From the NCBI GenBank assembly GCA_963556195.1, contig OY744551.1, positions 8,998,891-9,062,890 on the forward strand: a stretch of DNA of 64,000 nucleotides, read 5' to 3'. Below, piece by piece: positions 19,001 to 30,559 of this stretch. Position numbers and translations under genes: made by a program. Every line of letters starts with the position of its first letter. Positions within the stretch are counted from its first letter, which is position 1. Below the pieces are notes generated by a model, which saw only the letters and a list, made by a program, of their open reading frames with translations, did not search any database and was not told the origin of the DNA. Source of the DNA: Sepiola atlantica (lineage: Eukaryota; Mollusca; Cephalopoda; Sepiida; Sepiolidae).

Positions 19001-19965
19001 ACGGATATATATTTACAAATAAATACACAGCATAGTTGCTTTTACTTGTTTGTATTGGTTTGAATGTGAAAGCCAAACCATTGTCACTTTTCGTTGTTAT
19101 TTTTTCACTACGCATGTTTTTAATTAAACAACTTTTTTGTATCAACTGCATATTTACATTTATGCCCGGTATTCAATTGTTCAAAAACCTTGAAAATTGT
19201 TGTATTGGCTGTCCCTATCCGGCGTAGCCCGGGAGCTAAGTTAATGCAGTTTTAATAATACACTATTTATCCCTCTTTCTCTCAAATCCATCCATATCAC
19301 TCCCCCCACCCCATGTTTTTTTTTTTACCTGACCCTGCCACCTCAACTGTTCTATACCTACTAACCCAAGCACACTCATCCATTCTTTTTATCAGCATAT
19401 TCGGTTTAACGTCTCTTTTACATGTTGGCATATGTTGGACGGATTTTAGAAATTCATTTTTATTTATCCCTCTTTCTCTCAAATCCATCCATATCACTTC
19501 TCTGCCCTATGTTTTTCTTGGCCTGCCCCTGCTACCTCAACTGTTTTACATCTTCTAACCCAAGCACTCTCATCCATTCTTTCAACAGCATACTCGGTTT
19601 AACGTTTGTTTTATATGCTGGCATGTGTTGGACGGCTTTTAGAAATTCACTTCCAAACTAACGTAGCTTGAAACCATTGGGACGAATATATATTTACAAA
19701 TAAATACACCTTGCTCTTCATTATAGAAGTGAAAGATGGTTTGCATATTGAATAGTTGCTTTACTTTTTGTTGTATTTGTTTGAGTGCGAAAGCCAGACA
19801 ATCGTTTCACTTTTCATTGTTATTTTGTTTTATTACACATGGTTTTAATAAAACCACTTTTTTTTTGTATTTACAACTGTTATTGTATTCAATTGTTAAA
19901 AAAAAAACTTGAAAGTTGAATTCTCTGTCCCTACGCGGCGTAGCCCGGGATTTAAGTTAATCTAC
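19001..19965 (+). repeat. Direct duplication (19001-19250 and 19683-19960) around a tandem array
   Basis: GACGAATATATATTTACAAA, AGTTGCTTTACTT, GAAAGCCA.AC and CGGCGTAGCCCGGGA occur in both halves with moderate divergence. Between them (19258-19665) are diverged tandem copies of CCTCTTTCTCTCAAATCCAT, then CCCAAGCAC.CTCATCCATTC and TGTTGGACGGCTTTTAGAAA. The central repeat is the same one that is included in the inflated retroposon at 17360-17470. Confidence 0.75.
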
Positions 19966-20346
19966 TGCCTCTTGGCCAAGATCAAAGTGTGGTATCTGTT
20001 CCGATGGATACTGCACCACATAGACTGGTATCGTTTTGGCCTTCGGGGCTTGATTCTGCCGGCCTATGGGTTTGCCCTGTGCAGTCCTAAGAGGGCCACC
20101 CTCCCAGGCTTCGCCTCCCCTCTTTGGGGAGGAGTAAGTTTATTGGTTACTGCCTGAGGCGCCCCTACCGGGGAATGCCGACGAGGCTGTCCAGGCAATT
20201 TTTAATGGCCTGAGTGCTCACCTTCTCGGGCGCTGGCTTTTCAAGTCCCACTTTCCCGACCCGACCTTGGGTCACATCTTACCTTGTGGGAGTAAGATAA
20301 AACTGGCCTTGTGCCTAACCTCCTGGAGAGGAGGTAAATAAATACT
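19966..20346 (+). repeat. U2-headed SINE, copy 2
   Basis: The head reads CTCTTGGCCAAGATCAAAGT, GTGGTATCTGTTCC. It is U2-like, but the TTTTGGCT loop of stem-loop I is deleted and GTAGTA has become GTGGTA. The body and 3' end (CCCTCCCAGGCTTCGCCTCC, GCGCCCCTACCGGGGAATGC, CTGGAGAGGAGGTAAATAAA) match the copy at 3247 along their whole length. Confidence 0.85.
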
Positions 20347-20377
20347 CTGTATTGGGTGAAGTGCACTCTGGCCTACA

Positions 20378-20590
20378 AAAATGCCTAAGCCGTCCCGTCG
20401 GCATTTCTCTGTAGTGGTGCCTCAGGCGATTAGCAATAAACTAACCCCTTCTCAAAGGGTGAGAAGGTAAAGCCTGGGAGGGTGGACCTCAAAGGACTGA
20501 ACAGAATCATACCTCAGCCTGACAGCAACAAAGTTACTGTTGGGCTGATTGCCGAGGACGTATCCCAACTGGTACGAACAACTACTTAAG
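20378..20590 (-). repeat. Partial SINE of the U2 family body, inverted
   Basis: Read on the minus strand it gives GGTATGATTCTGTTCAGTCC, then CCACCCTCCCAGGCTTTAC, GCCTGAGGCACCACTACAG and GCCGACGGGACGGC. Its 5' part (GCTGTCAGGCTGAGGTATGA) is shared with the copy at 10356 and not with the U2-headed copies. Confidence 0.7.
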
Positions 20591-20950
20591 TTGCCCCATG
20601 TATACTAGTTTATACGCTCCCCTTAAACGGTGTTGGTACAGTACCTGGGTATGTCAATTACCATATTTATCTAGATTCGACCGCTTTTTATAGCTAGTAT
20701 TAAGAAAAATGTTTGAAATTTTGTGGAAAAAAAATGATGTTACTTAATATTTGCACGAGAGTCAGTAACTACGATGAATGTATTTAAGTATTGTTTTTAG
20801 AGGCAAAAAAACATTAGAAATTGTTTTGTTTTTTAAGCAAAAATGATTTGGTTTGAACTAATGCTGAATATCCTTTGTCTAATTTTCTTGTAGATTATCA
20901 AAAAAGGTCACTTAGTTAAAAAAAAAATATATATTTATGTAACTTTTTTT
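20591..20950. other. AT-rich stretch, nothing recognised
   Basis: No gene, domain or repeat terminus is seen. Confidence 0.4.
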
Positions 20951-20954
20951 TGTG

Positions 20955-22200
20955 AAGTGAAGGAGGGTCATTTCAAGCAGAACAGTTGAATAAAAGGAAT
21001 TAAGTCTGTAACAACATAGTCTGTTTGTGGTTTACTTAAAAGAATAATTATTTAAAAAAATAAAGAAGAATAATTTACACTTGTTTGTCTACAAAGCAAA
21101 GCAGCTCAGAAATATTAAAGTTCAACACTGTGTTTTTTTTTTAGTTAGACCGACGGACTCTAGTAATTCTGGGCGATTTGATTGTTAGTCAACGAAATAT
21201 GAGTTCTGGGCGAGAAAAGAATACAAACGGACTGATGTGATGTTATCGGTGTGTGTGTGGGGGGGGGGGGAGCGACCCCTTTCGTCCGGTTTTCTCATTC
21301 ACTGACTCACTGACTGAAGCTGTTCTGTCTTCTCCTTTTATTGGGACCCGCTGACCGAATTTTCCTTTGTCTCTGAAAAAAAACAATTACGGCCTTATCT
21401 TACACAGAGAATTAATTTATTTCCCTTCATGGAGGTCCATAAAAGCAACTCTATCTAACAGCTGATCCCATTTTCCTTTGCCTCCGAAATCGTCGAATGA
21501 TTTTAAGGTTTTCCCTCTCTCTCCATTCATACTAGCACTGTATCTGATGAAGATCGAAGATGCTGAAACGCCTAGTCAACTGATCAATCACTCCCACGTT
21601 GTGTTTGTTTAGATCAGTGAGCGATCAGCTGGTTTGGATCCACAACTTGGTACGCTATGGAGTGAAAGGTCATTTCATGCAGAACAGTTGAATAAAAGGA
21701 ATTAAGTCTGTAACGACGTGGTCTGTTTGTGGTTTTCTTAGAAATATAATTATTTTAAAAATAAAGAAAAATAATTTACACTTCTTTGTCTACAAAGTAA
21801 GGCAGTTAGGTAATATTAAAGTTCAACGCTGTGTTTTTTTTTTTAGTTAGACCGACGGACTCCAGTAATTCTGGGCGACTTGATTGTTAGTCAGCGAAAT
21901 CTGTTCTCAGTTCTGGGCGAGAAAAGAATACAGACTGATTGATGTGATATTTTCGGTGTATGTGTGTGTGTGGGGGGGGGGGGGACAGAAGCAAGCCTCT
22001 TAGTCCGGTTTTCTTGTTAACTGACTGACTGACTAAAGCTGTTCTGTCTTCTCTTTTATTGGGACCCACTAACCGAATTTTCCTTTGTCTCTGAAAAATA
22101 ATTACGGCCTTATCTACTCGGAGAGTAATTTATTTCTCCTTATGGCAGTTCATAAAAGCACTCCCATCCACCAGCTGATCGATTTACTCCTTTGTCTCTG
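20955..22200 (+). repeat. ~705-bp tandem duplication, second copy shortened
   Basis: GTCATTTCAAGCAGAACAGT, TGAATAAAAGGAATTAAGTC, TTAGTTAGACCGACGGACTC and GGGACCCGCTGACCGAATTT in 20965-21360 recur in the same order at 21670-22080. Each copy has a TG/poly-G tract. The first copy continues to 21640 and carries a hammerhead-like core; the second is cut near 22200, and a related fragment (GATTTTAAGGTTTTCCCTCT) reappears at 22400. Confidence 0.85.
21544..21570 (+). other. Hammerhead-like core: CTGATGA, stem, GAAACG
   Basis: CTGATGA (21544-21550) is followed by AGATCGAAGATGCT, which can pair AG.ATC with GAT.CT around a GAA loop apart from one bulge, and then by GAAACG (21565-21570). All invariant core bases of the hammerhead consensus in these two strands are present. 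Stems I and III are not obvious. Confidence 0.45.
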
Positions 22201-22485
22201 AAAAACAAATTTGGCCGCCATCAGGCTTCATCTACATTGAGAAGTGTCAATAAAAAGTATATATATTCAATTACCTATTGGCACTTGAGAAGTAATTCTA
22301 TTCTTTCTCTGGGGCTTGGTAAAGGCGACCTGAGATTTTATTACCCAGCTCTCCACAGCTCTTGTTAAAAGCGGCTCAGCAGCAGTCCTCATATCGTGCA
22401 GTGATTTTAAGGTTTTCCCTCTCTCCATTCATACTAGCGCTGTATCTTAGGCTCCAACGTCCATGGGGCTGTTCGATACTGTCAC

Positions 22486-22960
22486 ATTTTCATCTCTAAT
22501 TTAGAAGAGTCAGTTGAAAGGGGAGATAATTCAAACTGTTTTTTTTTGTTGTTGTTGTAAACATAACCAATAAGGAAAATCCAAAGAATTAGTAAGAAAA
22601 TAAATTTTAAAAAAAATGGGTACTTATGCAGTTTACGGACCGGACTGAAATAATAACGTTTTAATTTAGAAAGCCATTCTTAACATGGGGAAGTGGGGGT
22701 TGATTAACTATCCTGTTTATTAAATTGTTAGGTGAAAATACAGAATAGTTAATCAACCCCTCACCTCCTCATGTTAAGAATGGCTTTCTAAATTAAAACG
22801 TTATTATTTCAGTCCGGTCCGTAAACTGCATAAGTACCCATTTTTTAAAATTTATTTTCTAATTCTCTGGATATTCCTCATGAGTTATCGTTACAACGAA
22901 AAGAAGTTTGAATTATCTCCCCTCTCAACCGACTCTTCCAAAATGAAAATAAAAAAATCA
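22486..22960. repeat. ~470-bp foldback palindrome
   Basis: The left half (AGAAGAGTCAGTTGAAAGGG, then GAGATAATTCAAACT, TGGGTACTTATGCAGTTTAC, GGACCGGACTGAAATAATAA) is repeated inverted in the right half up to CCCCTCTCAACCGACTCTTC. The loop lies near 22715-22750. Arms exceed 200 bp and differ by a few substitutions and indels. It has no coding content and is probably a foldback MITE. Confidence 0.88.
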
Positions 22961-24405
22961 GCACCGAAATTTTATATGGGGTTCAGAGGTGGTAACATGA
23001 GTTTCTTAGGTTGTTTGATTTTCCCGGGCAACGCCCATGCACGAGTTCTACTAGTAGTAAATAAAAACAAATAATTCAATTTGCAATTATCAAAGTTACG
23101 TTGATACGAGAACTACATGGACACACGTGAAGTTGTCTCATAATTGTATTACTAATTGGGAGTTGAATGCTCTTACCTCATAGATGCAATTTTTTTTTTT
23201 TTTTTTTGATTATGAAATTTTACAACGGTTTAAAAATGAGTCTGACGACATGACTGAAATTTGAATCGTCAGCCATTTTTAATTTCTTTTGTAAACCTTT
23301 TTATTTATATTTTTAATTTCACATTCGGTTTTATTTATTGTTCTTTTTCTCTTCCTAGATTTTCTTTTCTCTTTTTTCTTTTCTTTTTTTTCTTTTCTTT
23401 TTTTTCTAATTCTTATTCTTTTTTTTTTTTTTTTTTTTTTTTTCCTTTTTTCCTTTTTTCTTTTCTTGTTTTTCTTTTTCACTCTCTGAATTCAGACTTT
23501 TTCATCTCCGCTACGGAGGTTACATTTTTAATCCAGTTTGTAACTGGTTGTTCGTATATATTCTAGCGTCCACATCGCTTGACCAATCATTACCAAACTT
23601 GTTCAAAATATTGGTTATGATCTAACTTTATTTGTAATGTTCTTTTCACGTACGTTTAATTTTGAATTTACCCATTTAATTTATTTGTTGCCAAATTGTT
23701 TCAAAATAAATACTCTCTTCCTGCTCACCATGAGAATGCATGAAGATCCAGGAAAAGAAACTTTCAACTAAACGAATACACTTTTCTCTATTTAAAATAT
23801 TTTGTTTTTTTCTGGCTGTGACTCGCACACCTGAAAACAATTGTTCCTTCAAAAAACATGATCTTGATAGTAAATTATGAGTAATGTTTTTTATATGAAC
23901 TCACATTTTGTTTCATTTTTTGCTTCAGTCAAAGTTCTCAGAAATCAAGGGGTCCCTTCCTAGGGCTAACACTTGATCTCTATATGAAATATATAAATAT
24001 TCGAATATTCCATTAAAGTTCTCCTTTACCTATTAAACGTTGAGTTAGTAAAGAAGTTAGAAACATTAATTTCCTCTCCCCAATTGACCACTTAATTATG
24101 TTTTAGTATATACTATATTTCTTGTGAGGTCTTGGTCTTACTGGATTCCAGGACAAGAATTCATCTTGTCTGGTGGAGTATCCAGCTTAGTGCTTGAGGT
24201 AACATCACCAGGAGAAAGTGCACCATTCCCTGTATGAGCAAGTATATAGCAGTGTCAAGGTGATCTTATTTGGGCTTCGAATACTATGTTATTTTTAATA
24301 TTTGGTCAGGGTTTACTTGTACGGTGAAGTATCCTCATGTCAGGTTGTCCTGACAAAACATAGTAGAGAGTGATCGATGACACTCGAGGATGGTGTCTAG
24401 TAAGT
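22961..24405. other. Non-coding, with poly-T tracts
   Basis: There are T/TC-rich tracts at 23191-23210 and 23340-23480; the lysine-rich frame on the opposite strand is a composition artefact. The remainder shows no recognisable family. Confidence 0.4.
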
Positions 24406-24612
24406 AATTCAAACTCTGTCCGGAGTATGGAATTCAAACTCTGTCCGGAGTATGGAATTCAAACTCTGTCCGGAGTATGGAATTAAAACTCCGTCCGGAG
24501 TATGGAATTAAAACTCCATCCGGAGTATGGAATTAAAACTCCGTCCGGAGTATGGAATTAAAACTCCGTCCGGAGTATGGAATTAAAACTCTGTCCGGAG
24601 TATGGAATTCAA
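24406..24612 (+). repeat. 25-bp tandem repeat inside LINE family A
   Basis: Eight units of 25 bp (AATTCAAACTCTGTCCGGAG plus TATGG) start at 24406 and then every 25 bp to 24581, with a partial ninth unit at 24606. Two sequence classes (AATTC.. and AATTA..) are grouped, so expansion was stepwise. The array leads directly into reverse transcriptase coding sequence (VPQRS..., next entry). The unit length is not a multiple of three. Confidence 0.95.
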
Positions 24613-24790
24613 ATATTTTGTGCCCCAGAGGTCGACACCTAGACATATATTATCCCTGATCTTCCTAAACGACTTCATTGATGCGATTGCGTCCGAGATG
24701 GGTGTATTTGCTGATGACAACTTGCTCTATTCTTGATATGTGGGCAAATCGAAGGCCACGCATGCAAGGTAATGGCTGAATATACATATA
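24613..24790 (+). pseudogene. LINE family A reverse transcriptase fragment (palm motifs B-C)
   Basis: The frame reads VPQRSTPRHILSLIFLNDF, then IDAIASEMGVFADDNLLYS. It corresponds to the (G)xPQGSxLGP motif B and the FADD motif C of CR1/Jockey-like reverse transcriptases. The segment IASEMGVFADD is nearly identical to IASEMGIFADD in the copy at 531. A stop follows at once, and the sequence ends in a TA run. Confidence 0.75.
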
Positions 24791-24807
24791 TATATATATA
24801 TGTAATG

Positions 24808-25040
24808 TTTTTTTATGGCAGTCACTCCAGACAAGGCATGAAGCCACTTGATGTAAGAAGATAAAAAATACTTCAAGGTCAAAAACTAGCCAACGATAAG
24901 TGTTACATGGATAGATTCCTACCCATAAAACAGCAATTCTTCCCCCTTTGTAAGAAACCTCGCTCATGGAATGTGAGGAGTAAATGAACAAAATAAGGAA
25001 AGCGAGAGTTACAAGGCTGATAAAAGTAAACTCAAGATCA
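24808..25040 (+). repeat. Dispersed repeat of unknown class, copy 1
   Basis: TTTTTTTATGGCAGTCACTC, AGACAAGGCATGAAGCCACT, TGATGTAAGAAGATAAAAAA and GAATGTGAGGAGTAAATGAA recur at 48800-49030 with moderate divergence. CAAGACATGAAGCCACTTGA also appears at 62990. There are no pol III boxes or coding content. Confidence 0.75.
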
Positions 25041-25054
25041 CCTTTCTACACTCT

Positions 25055-26215
25055 GTCTATATCTATATATCTATATCTATATATATCTAAATCTATCTAA
25101 ATCTATATCTATATCTATATATATATAGATAGATATCTATATATATAGATATAGATAGATATCTATATATATAGATATAGATGATATCTATATATAGAGA
25201 GAGATATATATATCTATATATATCTCTCTCTATATATATCTATATATATAGATATATGTCTCTCTCTATATATAGATATATATATATATATATATATATA
25301 TCTATATATATATCTATATATATCTATATCTATATATATATATATATACATATATATATCTATACATATATATATCTATATATATATATATCTATATATA
25401 TATATATCTATATATATATATATCTATATATATATCTATATATATATATATCTATATATATATATATAGATATCTATATCTATATATATATATATCTATA
25501 TATATATAGATATCTATATCTATATATATATATATCTATATATATATATCTATATATATAGATATCTATATATATATATATCTATATATATATAGATATC
25601 TATATCTATATATAGATATCTATATCTATATATATATATATATATATCTATATATCTATATATATATCTATATATATATATCTATATATATATCTATATA
25701 TATATATCTATATATATATATATATCTATATCTATATATATCTATATATCTATCTCTATGTATATATATCTATCTATATATATATCTCTATGTATATATA
25801 TCTATCTATATATATATCTCTATATATATATATCTCTATATATATATATCTCTATATATATATATATCTATATATATATATATCTCTATGTATATATATC
25901 TCTATGTATATATATCTCTATATATATATATATGTAGATCTATATCTATATATATATGTAGATCTATATATATGTAGATCGATATAGATATAGATATATA
26001 GATATATAGATATAGATCTATATAGATATATAGATAGATCTATATATATAGATCTATATATATATAGATATAGCTCTATAGATATAGATCTATTTAGATA
26101 TATATATATAATCTCTCTCTATATATATATAGATATATCTATATAGATATATAATCTCTCTATATATATCGATATATATATAGATAGAGATATATATCGA
26201 TATATCTATATAGAC
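25055..26215. repeat. ~1.15-kb TATC/TATA-type microsatellite
   Basis: It is composed almost entirely of TATATC, TATCTA and TA units with local strand-symmetric patches (TATC runs facing GATA runs near 25120-25200). The Tyr/Ile-rich frames are composition artefacts. Confidence 0.97.
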
Positions 26216-27730
26216 ATATTCTGTGAATATTTTATTGGGAGACACCAGACAATGTAAACTCCGTCGAGCACTTTATATACACTCACTCATGATATATAAT
26301 AGAAATAAACAGATAAAAATTCTTTGAGATATTCCATCAGATAGACCCTAAAACTGTACGATCTCAATGGATGACGCAACGGGTCACACTTATTTTTCTA
26401 GCGTTTTACAAGATGTGGCATCGCAAGAGATCTGGTTTCCTTAACTATTTTCGAAGACTTCAGAATTCAAGAAAAGAACATTTTAAGTGAAACGAACCTT
26501 CAAAATGATTTAATGTGACATCGGGTCAACCGAGTTCTTTGGTTATTTTTTCAACTTAATCTGACCTAAGGGAGTTGTTTTCTTTTTTTTTTCTTTTTCT
26601 GTTTTGTCGTTTTCTTTATTTTTATTTTTTATTTTTAAAAGTTACAATCTTCCGATATCAGATTGCTGCTTTATGAGGCGTCATAAAAAAATCATATTTG
26701 ATTCTGACTAGCTTTACCTACTCGGCGTCACCCAGAATTCATTACTTTCAATGTAGTTTACCTTTTCTGAGTAGCTATTCAATTTACAAAAAAAAAGAGT
26801 AAAAGATCAAGCAGGGTGTAAGAAGACCAAGTCGAAAATGTAAAAATCGGTTACCAGTTGCTTCCATACCGAACTAATGACAAACATTAGAGAGTTCGAA
26901 AAGAGGAAAACATTTGACAGATCAAATTATTTGTTTAATTATGATGCAAGGGAAATGACTTTTTAAATATACCATATATATATTAATATATTAATATATA
27001 TATATATTAATATATATATATTAATATATCAATATATATATATATATTAATATATTACCCTTAAAGCGAATTTGTTTACATTCCTCCATAAACATTAATT
27101 GATAAATGAATAATAATTTAAAGAATTTAAATCTATTTTAATTTTACTAGCAATCATTTAAGCCATTCTCCAATTAATTATATCGTAAGATTAATATAAC
27201 CGACATTTTAGATATTGTATAATATTGCCTTCGGTTAAATTAAAAAAAAATTTATATTTTTTGTGACTTCCTGTTTAATCGTGAAACAAATACCGCGTCA
27301 CGTGACGTACGGATGACCAAAAGAAAAAAAAGTTTTTGTTATCATTTCATGTTTTTGCGAATTTTTATTTTTTGCGTCCCTATCATTGGTGCCCAGGGCC
27401 ACTGTCAGTATCTAATCCAAAAAAAAATAATCAATACCATAATTGCTTATCTAGCATGATCACTAACTCAACTCCTTAAATATTAACAATTATTAACATA
27501 TGCATTTATAAATAATTCTGTTTCGCTTCTTTTACTTTTTATGGCGATGACTTGCCCTTTTCCTTTTAAATTTAAAATTTCAGTATTTTCCAATTTTCAA
27601 CGTTTGTAAATTTGTTTGCACATATCTCATGTTCCTAACATTGCCAAGGAGTTAGAAAATCTTTACATATATTGAATTCTGACTGATTCACCCATTTTTT
27701 GGATTCCATATTAATTTTGGAGAATTTATA
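26216..27730. other. AT-rich stretch with a short ATTAATAT array
   Basis: TATATTAATATA units at about 26975-27055 are self-complementary. Apart from that I see no gene, terminus or family. Confidence 0.45.
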
Positions 27731-28290
27731 GTTGAATATTCAAAGTTGTAGTTGAATATTCAAAGTTGTAGTATGGTATTCAAAGTTGTGGTATGGTATT
27801 CAAAGTTGTGGTATGGTATTCAAAGTTGTAGTATGGTATTCAAAGTTGTAGTATGGTATTCAAAGTTGTGGTATGGTATTCAAAGTTGTGGTATGGTATT
27901 CAAAGTTGTAGTATGGTATTCAAAGTTGTAGTATGGTATTCAAAGTTGTAGTATGGTATTCAAAGTTGTGGTATGGTATTCAAAGTTGTAGTATGGTATT
28001 CAAAGTTGTAGTATGGTATTCAAAGTTGTAGTATGGTATTCAAAGTTGTGGTATGGTATTCAAAGTTGTAGTATGGTATTCAAAGTTGTAGTATGGTATT
28101 CAAAGTTGTAGTATGGTATTCAAAGTTGTAGTATGGTATTCAAAGTTGTGGTATGGTATTCAAAGTTGTAGTATGGTATTCAAAGTTGTAGTATGGTATT
28201 CAAAGTTGTGGTATGATATTCAAAGTTGTAGTATGGTATTCAAAGTAATGGTATGGTACTCAAAGTTGTGGTATGGTACTCAAAGTTAAT
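27731..28290 (+). repeat. 20-bp minisatellite, ~28 copies
   Basis: The unit GTATGGTATTCAAAGTTGTA repeats at exactly 20 bp, with a single alternating site (GTTGTA or GTTGTG). The first two units read GTTGAATATTCAAAGTTGTA and the last few carry TACT instead of TATT, so divergence is confined to the array edges. Confidence 0.95.
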
Positions 28291-28568
28291 GTTGATATTC
28301 TATGATACCTCTTGAAACCTTATATATTCTGTATATTTACTATTCCAAAAATAAACGACTTTCTAAACCCCCCCAGCCCCCCCACCCCGATTAGAGTAAA
28401 TTTATTATTTTTTTTACTTGATTTCAGATTTCATTCATGATTAATAAACTTTTTCAAATTACTAAATGAAACCAAAGCTGTTATTGCTAAATAATTGGGT
28501 TTTCCTTCTGATGAGAAGATTTTTTTTTGAAAAAGTTTGTAACTTTGCATTTCTTTTTAATTTGACTT

Positions 28569-28570
<2 letters not shown>

Positions 28571-28618
<48 letters not shown>

Positions 28619-28671
28619 TATATATATAGAGATAGAGATAGAGATAGATATATAGATATATATATATATTC
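28571..28671. repeat. TA / GA / GATA compound microsatellite
   Basis: A TA run is followed by (GA)n and then GATA-type units. Confidence 0.9.
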
Positions 28672-28736
28672 ATCTAACGCCCTCCAAAATACTATTACTT
28701 TGATTATTGTACTATCTTTTAATGCGCAATTCGAGA

Positions 28737-28850
28737 GGATAGTGTAGTATCTGTTCCGGTGCCATAAGACTATCCTCCCAGGCATAACCTCCCCCATTTA
28801 AGAGTGTAGTTTCTGTTCTGTTCATGATACCATCCTCCCAGACAAGCAAA
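28737..28850 (+). repeat. Degenerate U2-headed SINE remnants
   Basis: AGTGTAGTATCTGTTCCGGT (28739) and, about 65 bp later, AGTGTAGTTTCTGTTCTGTT (28803) are both followed by an ATCCTCCCAGRC.. segment. These are two shortened head-plus-body pieces in tandem. Confidence 0.5.
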
Positions 28851-29146
28851 TATATGAAAGTGGTTGGATCTGTAATCGCCATGTTTGACATTTTCATTCG
28901 TTTTGATAATGCTTCTTACCAATATCTCTGTGTTAACCCTCAACTTTTATAAATGTTCTGAGAATCCCCCAGTGTTCGTCTCCCTAACCCACGCAACCCT
29001 CGGTCGCCTTGACACAAATTCCAGCGTTTCAGAGTAAACAAAATGTAAGGCATTTTAATATATTTTTTACTATAAAAAAATACATTGTCCTAGAGTTTGT
29101 AAGTTCAATAAGATATTTCAGTCACTCTCTCCCTCTCTGTCTCTCT

Positions 29147-29178
<32 letters not shown>

Positions 29179-29181
29179 ACC

Positions 29182-29711
29182 CTGGTGATACCAGATCAGG
29201 CTGCCCTGTAGCTCCCTGAGACGAAATTCACCTACATTGACGTTTTTTTTTTTTTTTTGTAAAACTTAATTATGTTCTACAAAACCAAAAACAAAAACAA
29301 CAGCCCCTCTCCCTTTCTCCCTCCCCTTTTTTATTTTATTTTTCCTACCCTACTCCCGGTCCTGGATATGACCTTAAACTACATCCGATGGTGAGATCCG
29401 GCTTACGGACTTTGGGGAATGTGGAGCCTCCTCTTAATTACCATTGCTCCCAGGTCCACCCTGACCCGGAGTGGTAGCACCTGTTAGGGTCCCAACTATG
29501 GGTCAAATAGAAACAGATATTAAAAGGGGAAAGAAACAAAAAAGAGAAGAAAACAAATATACTTTAACAACCAAACCAAACATCATCAATAAATATTTGA
29601 ACATATAAAGAACTTGAAGCATAAAAACGTTCACCAAAATGACTGCATTCGGCATTAAATAACCTGAAAAGGGTTGATATGCCGTAAAACAAAACAACCA
29701 AACCAAACAAC
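29182..29711 (+). mobile_element. Hairpin-tailed retroposon, ~530 bp, with 13-bp target duplication
   Basis: CTGTCTCTCTACC at 29169-29181 is repeated exactly at 29712-29724. The element starts CTGGTGATACCAGATCAGGC, has CCTGAGACGAAATTCACCTA, a poly-T tract, TGGATATGACCTTAAACTAC and CCATTGCTCCCAGGTCCACC. It ends in the hairpin GGCATTAAATAACCTGAAAA GGGTTGATATGCC with an AAACAAAACAACCAAACC tail. No pol III promoter boxes or protein can be recognised. The target duplication shows that it moved by retroposition. Confidence 0.85.
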
Positions 29712-29724
29712 CTGTCTCTCTACC

Positions 29725-30559
29725 TCTCTGTCTATCTACCTCTCTGTCCTTCTCTCTCTCTCTCAACTCCATTTCTATATACGTGGAGCCTTTTCGTTGA
29801 GTAGCTGTGGTCCGAAATTCATAATGATCGATTAATTAGTTTAAGAGTGAATTTGATTTAAATAAAAAATAATAAATAAATAAAAATCTTATTTAAAACT
29901 TAACGATATGTAGTATTTTATGGATTGATTTAAAACCTACAGATGTTTGTATGCATGTTTTTATGGAAGTTAGTATGTGTGTCGTTTTGTTGTATATTAT
30001 AAGTACATGTGCTTACCTTTATTAGCTCACAAATCACTTTTGTTTATTTTTCAAATCTCACAATACTGTATTCGAATTCCATCAACGCATTCTTACACTA
30101 AATTCTGTAACATGACCTAGCTCACTTTTCGTTACAATTAGTATCATCCACGGATGTGAGACCTCAGCCTTTTCGAAAAATTCAGATGAAGCGATATTTA
30201 CACTTAAATCTTTTTTCTTTTTTTTTTTTTTTTTTTTTTTTTTTGTTGAAATAAAGTCTTTATTATTTCGTTCGAACTTATGGTTAGTGCTAGGGTTACG
30301 GTACGGATTTTAGGGACTTAGTGGTTGGGTAAGTGATTTGTATTTATTACCTTTTCAACATGAAAAAATCTCCACACTTCTCACAAAGTCTGCACCTACA
30401 ATGGCCTGAAAATAGATCATTTGCCGTTAAATTTCATGGGGTGGTGGGATAGGGAGCGTGGACCCCCAGGTTTGGAGATTCATCTCGATTTCAGATTTTT
30501 TTGCCATTGGGTACTCATATCACTGGTATCACTCCACTTACACCAACCGCCGAGGGCCA
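29725..30559. other. CT-rich edge, poly-T tract, nothing coding
   Basis: There is a long poly-T at 30209-30244. ACAGATGTTTGTATGCATGT at 29940 recurs at 30947, so part of this stretch is a diverged copy of the repeat at 30655-31010. Confidence 0.4.

Noticed and set aside
25181..25987. Long Tyr/Ile-rich reading frames
   Set aside because: They are translations of TATATC/TATA microsatellite; no start context, domain or conservation.
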